Source: [Lactobacillus] rogosae
GTDB taxonomy: Bacteria; Bacillota; Clostridia; Lachnospirales; Lachnospiraceae
Assembly: GCA_900112995.1 (NCBI GenBank)
Contig: FONU01000021.1
Location: 1 to 62,687, forward strand
Length of the DNA: 62,687 nt
Direction of reading: 5' to 3'
Positions 26,740-36,213 of this stretch are shown piece by piece. Each line of letters begins with the position of its first letter. The first letter of the stretch is position 1. The notes under the pieces are model-generated. The model ran no database searches. It was not told the origin of the DNA and worked only from the letters and a program-made list of their open reading frames with translations. The translations under genes were made by a program, and so were the position numbers.

Positions 26740-27670
26740 TATGATAAAGATGGATGTATACAGAATGTTTCGTACAAAGAGTATGTATGTAATATGGATT
26801 ATATTGCTGGCATCAGCACTGCTTACCTCATTTCTTTCAAAAATAGATTATGATGCAGTTAATAAAGAGTGGGAGAGGCAGCAGGCAGTGGAAAGTCAGG
26901 CAGATACTGATGGTCAGACAGTTGATGTGGTAAATGCACAAGACATAGAGGAACAACAGGCAGATAACAGCAACAAGGAACAGCTTTCGCAGCAGAATAC
27001 AGATAATGTCAATATTGGTATGAGTGTGGAATTACCTACGGAGCCAGGGAAGAAGGTTACGGTAATGGATGTTTTCTTTTCTAATGCACAGGGAAAGTTT
27101 TATGCACTTTTTCTTGTAATATTTGCGGTTATGTTTGCAACAGCAGATATTAAGAGCGGTTATATTAAGAATATTGGTGGACAGGTTTCACAAAGGGGGA
27201 TGCTTATTGTTTCAAGGGCAGTTGCGCTTGCTTTATTTACAGCAATTACATTTGCAGGGATATTTGTATTCCAGGCAGCAGCGAATATGCTTGCGTTTAA
27301 ATGTGTGGTGTGGGGTAACTGGAAAGAGATTATACCTTATTTCTTAACAGAACTTATGCTTCATTATGCGTTTGTGTTAATATGTATGGCGATAGCAGTT
27401 ATAATTAAGAATAATGTTATAAGCATGACCTTATCGGTATGTCTTACCATGAATATAATGAGCATTGTGTATGCCCTTATAGATTATGTGGGCAATAGAG
27501 TGGGACTTCATAACTTCAATATATATAAGTATACAGTAACTGGAAGGATGGCAATGCTTCCTATGAATGCAGGCAGGGACGATGTTATTAGTTCAATGTG
27601 TGTGGCAGCCACATTTATTGTTATAATGCTGTCATTAAGCAGTTATATTTTTCAGAAAAGGGATATTTAG
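26732..27670 (+). CDS. ABC-2 type permease, partner of the BcrA-type ATPase
   Basis: 312 aa with six TM segments. TM1 at about residues 18-35 is followed by an extracytoplasmic loop of roughly 90 residues rich in Gln, Asp and Asn; then five TM helices. The AGGGGGTGA SD at 26718-26726 selects GTG 26732 rather than the GTG at 26723. Family context suggests export of, or protection from, an antimicrobial peptide. Confidence 0.87.
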   Translation: MLNMIKMDVYRMFRTKSMYVIWIILLASALLTSFLSKIDYDAVNKEWERQQAVESQADTDGQTVDVVNAQDIEEQQADNSNKEQLSQQNTDNVNIGMSVELPTEPGKKVTVMDVFFSNAQGKFYALFLVIFAVMFATADIKSGYIKNIGGQVSQRGMLIVSRAVALALFTAITFAGIFVFQAAANMLAFKCVVWGNWKEIIPYFLTELMLHYAFVLICMAIAVIIKNNVISMTLSVCLTMNIMSIVYALIDYVGNRVGLHNFNIYKYTVTGRMAMLPMNAGRDDVISSMCVAATFIVIMLSLSSYIFQKRDI

Positions 27671-27673
27671 AGA

Positions 27674-28573
27674 ATGAGGATTATTATTGGAATATTAGCA
27701 GTAATAATTATTATACAGGCATTTATTATGTGGAAATACCAGCGGCAGATTAAGGACATCTGCCGCCAGTTGTCGTTTCTTATGGAACACGATAGTAACA
27801 AGCTGATTCAACGCGAAATAGATATGGGGGGAATAGGTGAGCTTTCAGATAAATTGAATGAACTGCTTGACCTGCGTAAAAAAGAAAGAAACGAGTACAG
27901 AAAAAAAGAAGAGCTGATTGCAGATACATATACTAATCTTTCACACGATATAAGGACACCGCTTACATCGCTGGATGGGTATTTCCAGCTTATAGAGGAA
28001 TGTGACAATATAGATGACCAGAGGAGATATCTTGATATAATCAGAGAAAGGCTTAACAGCCTCAATGAAATGCTGGAGGAACTTTTTACATTCACTAAGC
28101 TGAAAAATGATTCGTATAAGCTGGAGCTTACGGATTGTTGTATGAACAGAATATTAAAAGAAACTGTCTTTTCTTATTATGATGAATGGAAGAAGCAGGG
28201 CATCTGCCCGGATATTAGTATTACTGAGGAAATGCTGTATATATCAGGTAATAAGCAGGGCTTAAGGAGAGTTATACAGAATGTCATAAAAAATGGTCTT
28301 GATCATGGGGAAAAGAATATAAGTATCAAGCTTACCCGTGAGGATAATCACGCCTTGCTTAAAATCAGCAATTATACAGAACATCCTGAAAATATTGACT
28401 TAAGCCATGTGTTTGAGCGTTTTTATAAAGCGGATGTTGCAAGAGGCAGAGCCTCAACCGGACTGGGTTTATCTATTGCAAAAGAGCTTGTGGAGCGTAT
28501 GAATGGAGATATAAGTGCAAGAATACAGGGAAATGATTTTATTATTGAGATAAAAGTTCCGCTTGTGGTATAA
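27674..28573 (+). CDS. Sensor histidine kinase
   Basis: 299 aa with a single N-terminal TM helix and almost no extracytoplasmic part, an intramembrane-sensing design. The H-box is NLSHDIRTPLTSLDGY, the N-box IQNVIKNGLDHG, and the G-box STGLGLSIAKEL. It follows the permease by 3 bp. Kinases of this build usually sense through their ABC transporter, as in bacitracin-responsive modules, so this is the likely partner of the regulator at 24973. Confidence 0.93.
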   Translation: MRIIIGILAVIIIIQAFIMWKYQRQIKDICRQLSFLMEHDSNKLIQREIDMGGIGELSDKLNELLDLRKKERNEYRKKEELIADTYTNLSHDIRTPLTSLDGYFQLIEECDNIDDQRRYLDIIRERLNSLNEMLEELFTFTKLKNDSYKLELTDCCMNRILKETVFSYYDEWKKQGICPDISITEEMLYISGNKQGLRRVIQNVIKNGLDHGEKNISIKLTREDNHALLKISNYTEHPENIDLSHVFERFYKADVARGRASTGLGLSIAKELVERMNGDISARIQGNDFIIEIKVPLVV

Positions 28574-28596
28574 CGAACACAATAGTGCTCATCTTA

Positions 28597-28616
28597 AAAG
28601 TTCCTTACGGAACTTT
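28597..28616 (+). terminator. Small hairpin after the kinase gene
   Basis: Perfect 8-bp dyad AAAGTTCC-TTAC-GGAACTTT, 24 bp after the stop. Only a short T-run is present in the stem itself, so terminator activity is uncertain. Confidence 0.45.
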
Positions 28617-28826
28617 GTATGTGCGCTGAAAAGCTGTGCAAATATTGTGGTATAATATGCATGAAAAAATAATAAAAATATTATACTACGCATTGATAAA
28701 AAAATAACAAAGTGATATAAATGTAAAAGAAACAGGGGCTGTTACGGAGAAATTATATATAGAATATGCTGATTCGTTTAATGAATGGGGAATATTACAG
28801 ATTCAATAATAAAGGGAGACATGCGT

Positions 28827-30182
28827 ATGAAAAATATAAAAGAAATAGGGGATTTTTTTATAAATCTGAATGAATATGTATATGCAACAGATATAGAAAC
28901 CAATGAGATTGTATATATGAATCATAAAGCATTGAAAGCGTATGGCTTAGAATCAATAGAGGATATAAAAGGCCGGAAGTGTTATGAGGTATTACAAAAA
29001 GCTTCTGTTAAATGTGGTATGTGCAATAACAGCAGACTTTTACCAGGAGCCTTTGAGGAATGGCGTTATTATAATCCTGTATTAGATAAATATATGATAA
29101 TAAAGGATACACTGATAGAGGGTGAAGGAAACAGAAAGTACAGGCTGGAAATAGGCATAGATATAAGTGAGGAGCTTGCACAGGATAAGCTTATCCAGAA
29201 GTATAGAGAAACTGAGGCTCTTGTCAATGAGGGCTTAAGAGTGGCACTTGCAGCAGATACACCTGATGAAACGATAAGCACACTTCTTGGGTATATAGGT
29301 AAAGCACTTAGTGGAGAAAGAACCTATATATTTGAAAAGAATATATATGGAAGAGATGATAATACATATGAGTGGACGGCAGAGGGAATAAGTCCGAAGA
29401 AGGATAATCTTCAGAATCTGCCGCCAGAGGTATGTGCTAACTGGTATAAGTGTTTTGAAAAAGGCGGAAACATCGTAATTCAGGATATTGAAGAAATAAA
29501 GGATAGTGATCCCCTGCAATATGATAATTTAAAAAGACAAGGTGTTCATTCAATAATTGCAATTCCTATATATAACGAAGGAAATGTTGTTGCATTTATG
29601 GGAATAGGCAATCCGCCACTGCTTACACTTAAATATGCCTTAAGTATACTTGAGATTATGGGAGCTTTTATTATATCGTGTATAAAGCGCAGGAATACGA
29701 TAAGAAAGCTTGAGAATATGAGCTATAAGGATGCCCTGACTAATATAGGAAACCGCTTTGCAATGAGTGCATGTGTAGATAATATAGATAAAAAACAAAG
29801 TATAGGCGTTGTATATTGTGATGTTACAGGACTTAAGTATGTGAATGATACGATGGGACACGAGGCTGGTGACAGACTTATTCTAAATGCATGTGCATGT
29901 CTTACGGATGTGTTTGGAGAAGATAGGGTGTTCCGTATAGGTGGTGATGAATTCCTTGTAATCTGTACACAGATAGACGAGAATACATTAATAAAGCGTA
30001 TAACAGAGTTAAAAGAACTAATGAAAGAGCGTTCTGTGAATATGGCAGCCGGTGTTATCTGGAGGGAGAACGTAATAACAGGCTTTAGCGAAATATTACG
30101 TGAGTCTGAGGAGCTGATGTATGCTGATAAAGCACAATATTATAAAGAAAAAGGTGTTGAACGCAGAAAAGGACGGGCATAG
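28827..30182 (+). CDS. PAS-GAF-GGDEF protein, probable diguanylate cyclase
   Basis: 451 aa, cytoplasmic. A PAS domain occupies about residues 5-110 with the Cys-containing segment CYEVLQ...CGMCNN, as in PAS domains that may bind a metal or heme. A GAF-like domain is at 130-290 and a GGDEF domain at 310-445. The active motif IGGDEF is intact; I see no RxxD inhibitory site in front of it. It should make cyclic di-GMP or a related dinucleotide. In-frame ATGs exist at 28785 and 28821; AAGGGAGA fits 28827 best. Confidence 0.88.
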   Translation: MKNIKEIGDFFINLNEYVYATDIETNEIVYMNHKALKAYGLESIEDIKGRKCYEVLQKASVKCGMCNNSRLLPGAFEEWRYYNPVLDKYMIIKDTLIEGEGNRKYRLEIGIDISEELAQDKLIQKYRETEALVNEGLRVALAADTPDETISTLLGYIGKALSGERTYIFEKNIYGRDDNTYEWTAEGISPKKDNLQNLPPEVCANWYKCFEKGGNIVIQDIEEIKDSDPLQYDNLKRQGVHSIIAIPIYNEGNVVAFMGIGNPPLLTLKYALSILEIMGAFIISCIKRRNTIRKLENMSYKDALTNIGNRFAMSACVDNIDKKQSIGVVYCDVTGLKYVNDTMGHEAGDRLILNACACLTDVFGEDRVFRIGGDEFLVICTQIDENTLIKRITELKELMKERSVNMAAGVIWRENVITGFSEILRESEELMYADKAQYYKEKGVERRKGRA

Positions 30183-30258
30183 CAGGGCTAAAGCAATACA
30201 TATAACACAATAACAGGAAATTTTGTGATAAATTATAATAAATAATACAGCTTAATTA

Positions 30259-30287
30259 TTGACATTTTAAGATCAATTATATACAAT
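30259..30287 (+). promoter_or_regulatory. ileS promoter
   Basis: TTGACA (30259-30264), 17-bp spacer and TACAAT (30282-30287), a near-consensus sigma-A promoter whose start site falls just before the T-box leader. Confidence 0.8.
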
Positions 30288-30293
30288 CACATT

Positions 30294-30570
30294 ATCTGCG
30301 ATGACGAAGACAGTAGATTATGAAAGAAAGCGATAGCGAGCCGGGATGGTGGAAGCCGGTGTGAGTAGAGCATAGTTGAATATCACTTCCAAGCATCCTT
30401 GCAGAACTTTGTAGTATGATATTATTGGTAACATTAAGGATAGTATTATATTACGAAAAGTAAGTAAGGACGGTAATCCTACCGTTACAAGGGACGCATA
30501 TGATGGTATGTCGTAATTGATATAGGTTAAGTTGATTCAGCCCCTGTCGTATTACGGCAGGGGCTTTTTT
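30294..30570 (+). promoter_or_regulatory. T-box leader for ileS (Ile specifier ATC)
   Basis: The leader has the Stem I hallmarks GCGATGACGAAGACAGTAG and the distal-loop region AGCGAGCCGGGATGGTGGAA. The specifier region is TTGAATATCACTTCC, with ATC at 30382-30384 as the Ile codon. A TGGT (30504-30507) can receive the tRNA acceptor end, though the surrounding T-box consensus (AGGGTGGNACC) is degenerate. The terminator is GCCCCTGTCG/CGGCAGGGGC plus six T at 30540-30570. Uncharged tRNA-Ile should favour antitermination. Confidence 0.8.
30540..30570 (+). terminator. T-box-controlled terminator before ileS
   Basis: A 10-bp GC-rich stem with a TATTA loop followed by TTTTTT; the regulated terminator of the ileS leader. 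Confidence 0.88.
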
Positions 30571-30655
30571 GCATATGTAACGACATTTGTTACAGCACCA
30601 ATAAAGCAAGCTGACATCGTTACGATTAAGTAAATGATTTGAAAGGAGTAACACA

Positions 30656-33600
30656 ATGGTATACGAGAAAGTTTCATCAGATATGAATTTCGTAGACAGA
30701 GAAAAACAGGTCGAAAAGTTCTGGAAGGATAATGATATATTCCAGAAGAGTATTGATAACCGCAAGAAGGGGGAGACATATACATTTTATGATGGACCTC
30801 CTACAGCTAATGGTAAGCCACATATCGGACATGTTCTTACAAGAGTTATAAAGGATATGATTCCAAGATATAGAACAATGAAGGGTTATATGGTTCCACG
30901 TAAGGCCGGATGGGATACACACGGACTTCCAGTTGAGCTTGAGCTTGAGAAGGAATTAGGTCTTGACGGCAAGGAACAGATTGAAGAGTATGGTCTTGAG
31001 CCATTCATTAAGAAATGTAAGGAAAGCGTATGGAAATACAAGGGTATGTGGGAGGATTTCTCATCTACAGTTGGTTTCTGGGCTGATATGGATAACCCAT
31101 ATATCACATATGATGATAACTTCATCGAGTCTGAATGGTGGGCTTTAAAGCAGATATGGGATAAGGGTCTTTTATACAAGGGCTTTAAGATTGTTCCTTA
31201 CTGCCCACGTTGTGGAACACCACTTTCATCACACGAAGTAGCACAGGGCTATAAGGCTGTTAAAGAGCGTTCAGCAGTAGTACGTTTTAAGTGTGTAGGC
31301 GAAGATGCATATTTCCTTGCATGGACAACAACACCTTGGACACTTCCATCTAACGTGGCACTCTGCGTGAACCCAGAAGAAACATACGTTAAAGTTAAGG
31401 CAGCAGACGGCTATACTTACTATATGGCAGAAGCACTTCTTGATAAGGTACTTGGTGGACTTGCAGTTAAGGCAGGTCAGACAGTAGGCGGAAATGTTAT
31501 CGAAGAAGGTAAGGAAGCTGGAAGCGGCGCTGGCGTTGACTACGAAGTATTAGAAACTTACAAGGGTAAAGACCTTGAATATAAAGAATATGAGCCATTA
31601 TATCAGTGTGCGGCAGATGTTGCAGCTAAGCAGCACAAGAAGGGACATTTTGTTACATGTGATGACTATGTAACTATGTCAGATGGTACTGGTATCGTTC
31701 ATATTGCACCAGCATTTGGTGAAGATGATGCCAAGGTTGGACGTAAGTATGACCTTCCATTCGTACAGTTCGTTGACGGAAAGGGTGAACTTACAAAGGA
31801 AACACCATATGCAGGACTTTTCGTTAAGAAAGCAGACCCAGAAGTACTTAAAGACCTTGATAAAGAGGGCAAGTTATTTGATGCTCCTAAGTTCGAGCAC
31901 GATTACCCATACTGCTGGAGATGTGATACACCACTTATCTACTACGCAAGAGAGTCTTGGTTTATCAAGATGAGTGATCCAGAAGTTAAGGCTAACTTAA
32001 TAGCTAACAACAAGACAATCAACTGGATTCCGGAAACTATTGGAACTGGACGTTTTGGTGCATGGCTTGAAAATGTTCAGGACTGGGGAATTTCACGTAA
32101 CAGATACTGGGGTACTCCTCTTAATATCTGGGTATGTGATGATTGTGGAGAAATGTTATCTATCGGAAGCAAGGCAGAATTAAAGGAACATTCTGATAAC
32201 TGTCCAGATGATATCGAGCTTCACAGACCATATATTGATGCTGTTACTTGTACTTGTCCTAAATGTAAGGGCAAGATGAAGAGAGTTCCAGAAGTTATCG
32301 ACTGCTGGTTCGACTCAGGTTCAATGCCATTTGCACAGCACCACTATCCATTTGAGAATAAGGAAGTGTTTGAACAACAGTTCCCTGCTAAGTTCATTTC
32401 AGAAGCCGTTGACCAGACAAGAGGATGGTTCTACTCACTTCTTGCAATATCAACACTTCTTTTCAATAAAGCACCTTATGAAAATGTTATCGTACTTGGT
32501 CACGTTCAGGATGCAGATGGACAGAAGATGAGTAAGTCAAAGGGTAACGCTGTAGATCCATTTGACGCATTACAAAAGCACGGTGCAGATGCTATCCGCT
32601 GGTATTTCTACGAGAATTCAGCACCTTGGCTTCCTAACAGATTCCATGACAAGGCTGTTACAGAAGGTCAGAGAAAGTTTATGGGAACTATCTGGAACAC
32701 ATATGCATTCTTTGTACTTTATGCTAACATAGATGATTTTGATGCTACTAAGTACACACTTGAGTATGATAAGCTTCCTGTTATGGATAAATGGATTCTT
32801 TCAAAGCTTAATACTCTTGTTAAGACTGTTGATAATAATCTTGCCAACTACAAGATTACAGAAACAGCAAGAGCACTTGAGGACTTTGTAGATGAGCTTT
32901 CTAACTGGTATGTAAGAAGATGCCGTGAAAGATTCTGGGCAAAGGGTATGGAGCAGGATAAGATTAATGCTTATATGACTCTTTACACAACACTTGTAAC
33001 ACTTTGCAAGACAGCAGCACCTATGATTCCTTTTATGACAGAAAGCATTTACAGAAACCTTGTATGCAGTATAGACAAGACAGCTCCTATCAGTATCCAC
33101 CTCTGCGACTTCCCAGAAGTCAAGGAAGAATGGATTGACAAGGAACTTGAAGATAACATGGAAGATGTATTAAATGCTGTTGTTATCGGAAGAGCATGCC
33201 GTAACTCAACTAATATCAAGAACAGACAGCCAATCGGCAAGCTGTACATCAAGGCTGACTGGAAGTTAAACGAATACTTTACAGCTATCATAGCAGATGA
33301 GCTTAATGTTAAGGAAGTTGAGTATACAGATGATGTAAGAGCATTTACTTCGTACTCATTCAAGCCACAGTTAAAGACACTTGGACCAAAGTATGGCAAG
33401 CATCTTAATGCTATAAGAACTGCGCTTTCAACACTTGATGGCAATGCAACTATGGATGAGCTTAATACTAAGGGTTCATTTACAATCAATGCTGATGGTG
33501 AAGATATCGTTCTTGAGAAGGATGATGTTCTTATAGAGATGACTCAGAAGGAAGGTTTTGTAGCAAGTTCTGACAAGGGTATTACAGTTGTTATGGATAC

Positions 33601-33874
33601 TAACCTTACACCAGAGCTTATCGAGGAAGGCTTCGTAAGAGAAATCGTAAGCAAGATTCAGACTATGCGTAAGGATGCTGGATTTGAGGTTATGGACAAG
33701 ATTACTGTATATGTAGATGGTAATGACAAGTTAGCAGACCTTATGAAGAAGAATGAAGAACAGATCAAGAGCGTTGTTCTTGCAAATACTATAGAAACAG
33801 GTAAGACAGCAGGCTTCACTAAGGATTGGGATATCAATGGTGAGAAGGTTGTACTTGCAGTTGAGAAGAACTAA
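30656..33874 (+). CDS. ileS: Isoleucyl-tRNA synthetase
   Basis: 1072 aa class Ia synthetase. PHIGHVLTR is the HIGH motif and KMSKSKGN the KMSKS loop. The editing (CP1) domain lies at about 190-390, and two zinc-type Cys pairs occur in the catalytic region (CPRCG and CDDCG...CPKCKG). At 1072 aa it belongs to the longer IleRS class, often less sensitive to mupirocin; that property is not shown by sequence alone. AAAGGAG SD. Expression is controlled by the T-box leader. Confidence 0.97.
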   Translation: MVYEKVSSDMNFVDREKQVEKFWKDNDIFQKSIDNRKKGETYTFYDGPPTANGKPHIGHVLTRVIKDMIPRYRTMKGYMVPRKAGWDTHGLPVELELEKELGLDGKEQIEEYGLEPFIKKCKESVWKYKGMWEDFSSTVGFWADMDNPYITYDDNFIESEWWALKQIWDKGLLYKGFKIVPYCPRCGTPLSSHEVAQGYKAVKERSAVVRFKCVGEDAYFLAWTTTPWTLPSNVALCVNPEETYVKVKAADGYTYYMAEALLDKVLGGLAVKAGQTVGGNVIEEGKEAGSGAGVDYEVLETYKGKDLEYKEYEPLYQCAADVAAKQHKKGHFVTCDDYVTMSDGTGIVHIAPAFGEDDAKVGRKYDLPFVQFVDGKGELTKETPYAGLFVKKADPEVLKDLDKEGKLFDAPKFEHDYPYCWRCDTPLIYYARESWFIKMSDPEVKANLIANNKTINWIPETIGTGRFGAWLENVQDWGISRNRYWGTPLNIWVCDDCGEMLSIGSKAELKEHSDNCPDDIELHRPYIDAVTCTCPKCKGKMKRVPEVIDCWFDSGSMPFAQHHYPFENKEVFEQQFPAKFISEAVDQTRGWFYSLLAISTLLFNKAPYENVIVLGHVQDADGQKMSKSKGNAVDPFDALQKHGADAIRWYFYENSAPWLPNRFHDKAVTEGQRKFMGTIWNTYAFFVLYANIDDFDATKYTLEYDKLPVMDKWILSKLNTLVKTVDNNLANYKITETARALEDFVDELSNWYVRRCRERFWAKGMEQDKINAYMTLYTTLVTLCKTAAPMIPFMTESIYRNLVCSIDKTAPISIHLCDFPEVKEEWIDKELEDNMEDVLNAVVIGRACRNSTNIKNRQPIGKLYIKADWKLNEYFTAIIADELNVKEVEYTDDVRAFTSYSFKPQLKTLGPKYGKHLNAIRTALSTLDGNATMDELNTKGSFTINADGEDIVLEKDDVLIEMTQKEGFVASSDKGITVVMDTNLTPELIEEGFVREIVSKIQTMRKDAGFEVMDKITVYVDGNDKLADLMKKNEEQIKSVVLANTIETGKTAGFTKDWDINGEKVVLAVEKN

Positions 33875-33891
33875 TATAGAACTTTAATATA

Positions 33892-33934
33892 TCAGGAGAA
33901 AATTACAGTTGTGCGAATTTTCTCCTGATTTTTT
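33892..33934 (+). terminator. ileS terminator
   Basis: Thirteen-base arms TCAGGAGAAAATT/AATTTTCTCCTGA with a short loop, followed by six T. Confidence 0.92.
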
Positions 33935-33983
33935 AATATTTACAGTTTTTGGGTTGACGTATAAATATTTGTGAAAATATATA

Positions 33984-34012
33984 TTGACAAATAAGGTTTA
34001 GTGACTTAGACT
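33984..34012 (+). promoter_or_regulatory. Promoter and operator 1 of the BlaI-like operon
   Basis: TTGACA (33984-33989), 17-bp spacer and -10 TAGACT (34007-34012). The 16-bp imperfect palindrome GTTTAGTGACTTAGAC (33996-34011) covers the spacer and -10. It matches operator 2 at 36197-36212 in 13 of 16 positions, and the promoter geometry is the same. Predicted site of BlaI autorepression. Confidence 0.75.
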
Positions 34013-34050
34013 AAGGCTATAAATATCAGATAAGAGAGGTGCAGATTAAT

Positions 34051-34404
34051 ATGCAGCCAGTAATATATGAAAGTGAGTATAACTTCTGTAAGATATTGTG
34101 GGAGAATGAACCGGTTAAGAGCACAGAGCTGGTGAGATTATGCAGGGAAAAGCTTGACTGGAAGAAGTCAACCACATATACAGTTATAAAAAGACTGAGT
34201 GACCGCGGAATAATAAAGTCCGAGAATGCAATAGTCACATCTATAATTAAGAAAGAAGATGCACAGTCAATAGAGAGCGTGAATACCATAGATTCAAGAT
34301 TTGACGGTTCGCTGCCGGAATTTGTGGCGGCTTTTGTTCGTGCAAGGGGGATAACGGACGAGGAAAGACAGGAGATAGTAAGGCAATTTGGGTTAGATAA
34401 ATAA
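34051..34404 (+). CDS. BlaI/MecI family repressor
   Basis: 117 aa Penicillinase_R winged helix. WENEPVKSTELVRLCREKLDWKKSTTYTVIKRLSDRGII matches the BlaI recognition region, and a short dimerisation tail follows. BlaI proteins are cleaved or released after BlaR1 activation. GAGAGGT lies 10 bp before ATG 34051; the GTG at 34039 falls inside that SD. It is followed by the BlaR1-like gene and preceded by operator 1. Confidence 0.92.
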   Translation: MQPVIYESEYNFCKILWENEPVKSTELVRLCREKLDWKKSTTYTVIKRLSDRGIIKSENAIVTSIIKKEDAQSIESVNTIDSRFDGSLPEFVAAFVRARGITDEERQEIVRQFGLDK

Positions 34405-34473
34405 CACAATGGGGATTGTGTAAAGTGGAAGGCTTAGGGCAATCCGTATACATCAGTGAGTGGGGGTATACAT

Positions 34474-35613
34474 ATGATGGGGTTAAAGTTATATACAGAC
34501 ATTTTGGAGAATAATATCAGAGTAATGGCAGCTATATTAATATGCCTGCTGATATGCGGATTAATGCGTATAAAGTCAGCGAAGCTTAAGCTGCTGTTAA
34601 TGTCTTTAGTGTGGGTCAGAATTCTGATACCACTGTCAATCAGGTTCAATATAAAAAGAGTATCAACAGACATATTGTCAGAAGTGAGTTACACAGACAG
34701 TGTGACGGGAATAACAATAAATATGTATGAAATATTAGCGGTCATATGGCTGCTTGGAATTGTTGTGATATTTCTACATAATATGTTAGCTGATATGAAA
34801 TTCAGGAACGGATTATCTACAAGTATTCCACAGGAGATACTAGCTGGCGGTAAAAGAGTGAAAGTATACAGAAGTGATTATATATCTTCTGGATTGGTAT
34901 ATGATGTTGTCAGACCTAAGGTTTATATATCATATGCAGTCAATGATGAAGACGTACCATATCTTTATGAGCACGAGTATACGCACATACGCCACAGACA
35001 TCATATTATCAAGATAATAACAGGCATAGCAGCGGTTATATATTGGTACAATCCGCTGGTATGGATGTTTTATAAGTATTATGCAGAATATATAGAGTTA
35101 AGCTGTGATTATGACTGCTGTAACAGACATAGGGACGATGAGGACTGGAGTAAGAAATATGCCAATATATTGTTAAATAGTGCTTATAAAGGCAATGTGA
35201 CAAAAGTAAGGGTGCTGGGATTTAATAATGATTACAGAATTACGATTAATAGAATAGGTAATATAATGAAGCCTCAAAGTGCCAGTACCAGCAAGGTGGC
35301 AGTATCATTACTGATATTGACGGTTGTTATGGCTGCATTATTCATAAAGCCTACGGTGCAGTATGTAGAAGCCGGCGGTAATGAAGTTAATAGAAGTACA
35401 GATGTTATTGAAAAGATAGAGCATACAGATGAGAGCGTACAGATAGAAGATGAAGAACAGGCAGAAGATGAGGTAATTAAGACAGAGCAGAAGGAAGTCG
35501 ATGGGAAAGTATTAGGAACGGGTGGACAATATGTCCAGTCATATCAGGAGTTTGACCCAGCTAATGCAAGAGATAGCGGGGTTACGATATGGATTGTTTT
35601 TCCAAGTGAATAA
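34474..35613 (+). CDS. BlaR1-like M56 membrane metallopeptidase
   Basis: 379 aa. N-terminal TM helices precede an M56 zinc-peptidase domain with HEYTHIRH (HExxH) at about residue 169 and the downstream ELSCD acidic motif. One more TM follows at about 275-290. The extracytoplasmic tail is only about 85 residues, acidic, and has none of the penicillin-binding motifs of BlaR1/MecR1. It should therefore sense something other than a beta-lactam, perhaps via the neighbouring secreted protein. GTGGGGGT SD supports ATG 34474. Confidence 0.88.
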   Translation: MMGLKLYTDILENNIRVMAAILICLLICGLMRIKSAKLKLLLMSLVWVRILIPLSIRFNIKRVSTDILSEVSYTDSVTGITINMYEILAVIWLLGIVVIFLHNMLADMKFRNGLSTSIPQEILAGGKRVKVYRSDYISSGLVYDVVRPKVYISYAVNDEDVPYLYEHEYTHIRHRHHIIKIITGIAAVIYWYNPLVWMFYKYYAEYIELSCDYDCCNRHRDDEDWSKKYANILLNSAYKGNVTKVRVLGFNNDYRITINRIGNIMKPQSASTSKVAVSLLILTVVMAALFIKPTVQYVEAGGNEVNRSTDVIEKIEHTDESVQIEDEEQAEDEVIKTEQKEVDGKVLGTGGQYVQSYQEFDPANARDSGVTIWIVFPSE

Positions 35614-35663
35614 CATTTAGATAGGTAATTTAAGGTGAATAGGAGTCTAGAGAGGAGTTAAGT

Positions 35664-36125
35664 ATGAAAAAAAGAGTACAATTTTTATTAGGGTTAGTTT
35701 TATTTATAATAATTTCGGTTAATTCTATGATTTGTAATGTAAAAGCAGGAGAAAGTGAATTTATGAATTCATATATTGAAGAGATTGATTTGGATAGGAG
35801 ACTGTATGAGGATAATGTTACTTATCATATAGAGTTAATAGATAATACAGGAGAAGTATGTGCTTATGTAAAAGTTATTATTTCATATGAATATGCTGAT
35901 GGAGTTTGGGTAAGTATGGACTGGATATATTTAAATGTGGAATGTTGTGACGGTTATTCAGCTGTAATAGATGAGAATGCTCAAATATATCAAGATTACG
36001 GAGTAAGATATTGCACGATAAGCAACTCTGACGGCTTAAATATAAAATATAAGATAAAAGCGTACGCAGATTGTTATGGTGAAACAAGTGTAGATTATGA
36101 AATAATAGATAGATATTATGATTAA
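35664..36125 (+). CDS. Secreted protein of unknown function, BlaI operon
   Basis: 153 aa. A signal peptide (hydrophobic core FLLGLVLFIIISVNSMI, likely cleavage after KAG) precedes a mature domain of about 125 residues rich in Tyr, Asp and beta-strand patterns. It holds several Cys (VCAY, VECCDG, YCTI, DCYG), allowing disulfides. I do not recognise the family. AGAGAGGAG SD. It follows the BlaR1-like gene in the same operon and could be its sensor partner or an immunity or effector protein. The AT-rich, ATA-rich codon use differs from the ileS and glgP neighbours. Confidence 0.75.
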   Translation: MKKRVQFLLGLVLFIIISVNSMICNVKAGESEFMNSYIEEIDLDRRLYEDNVTYHIELIDNTGEVCAYVKVIISYEYADGVWVSMDWIYLNVECCDGYSAVIDENAQIYQDYGVRYCTISNSDGLNIKYKIKAYADCYGETSVDYEIIDRYYD

Positions 36126-36184
36126 TGACATAATGGGAATGAACATTGTGGTAGCTAATATGTAATAAATAAAAGTAAAATTAA

Positions 36185-36213
36185 TTGACAGAATAGGTCT
36201 AATGAGTTAGACT
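36185..36213 (+). promoter_or_regulatory. Promoter and operator 2 of the secreted protein/ABC operon
   Basis: TTGACA (36185-36190), 17-bp spacer and TAGACT (36208-36213). The perfect 6-bp dyad GTCTAA-TGAG-TTAGAC spans 36197-36212. It sits at the same offset as operator 1, so the BlaI-like repressor should control both transcription units. Confidence 0.78.

Noticed and set aside
34474-35613. Classical beta-lactam sensor (BlaR1/MecR1)
   Set aside because: No penicillin-binding domain or SxxK motif in the outer part, and no beta-lactamase or PBP2a gene in the cluster.
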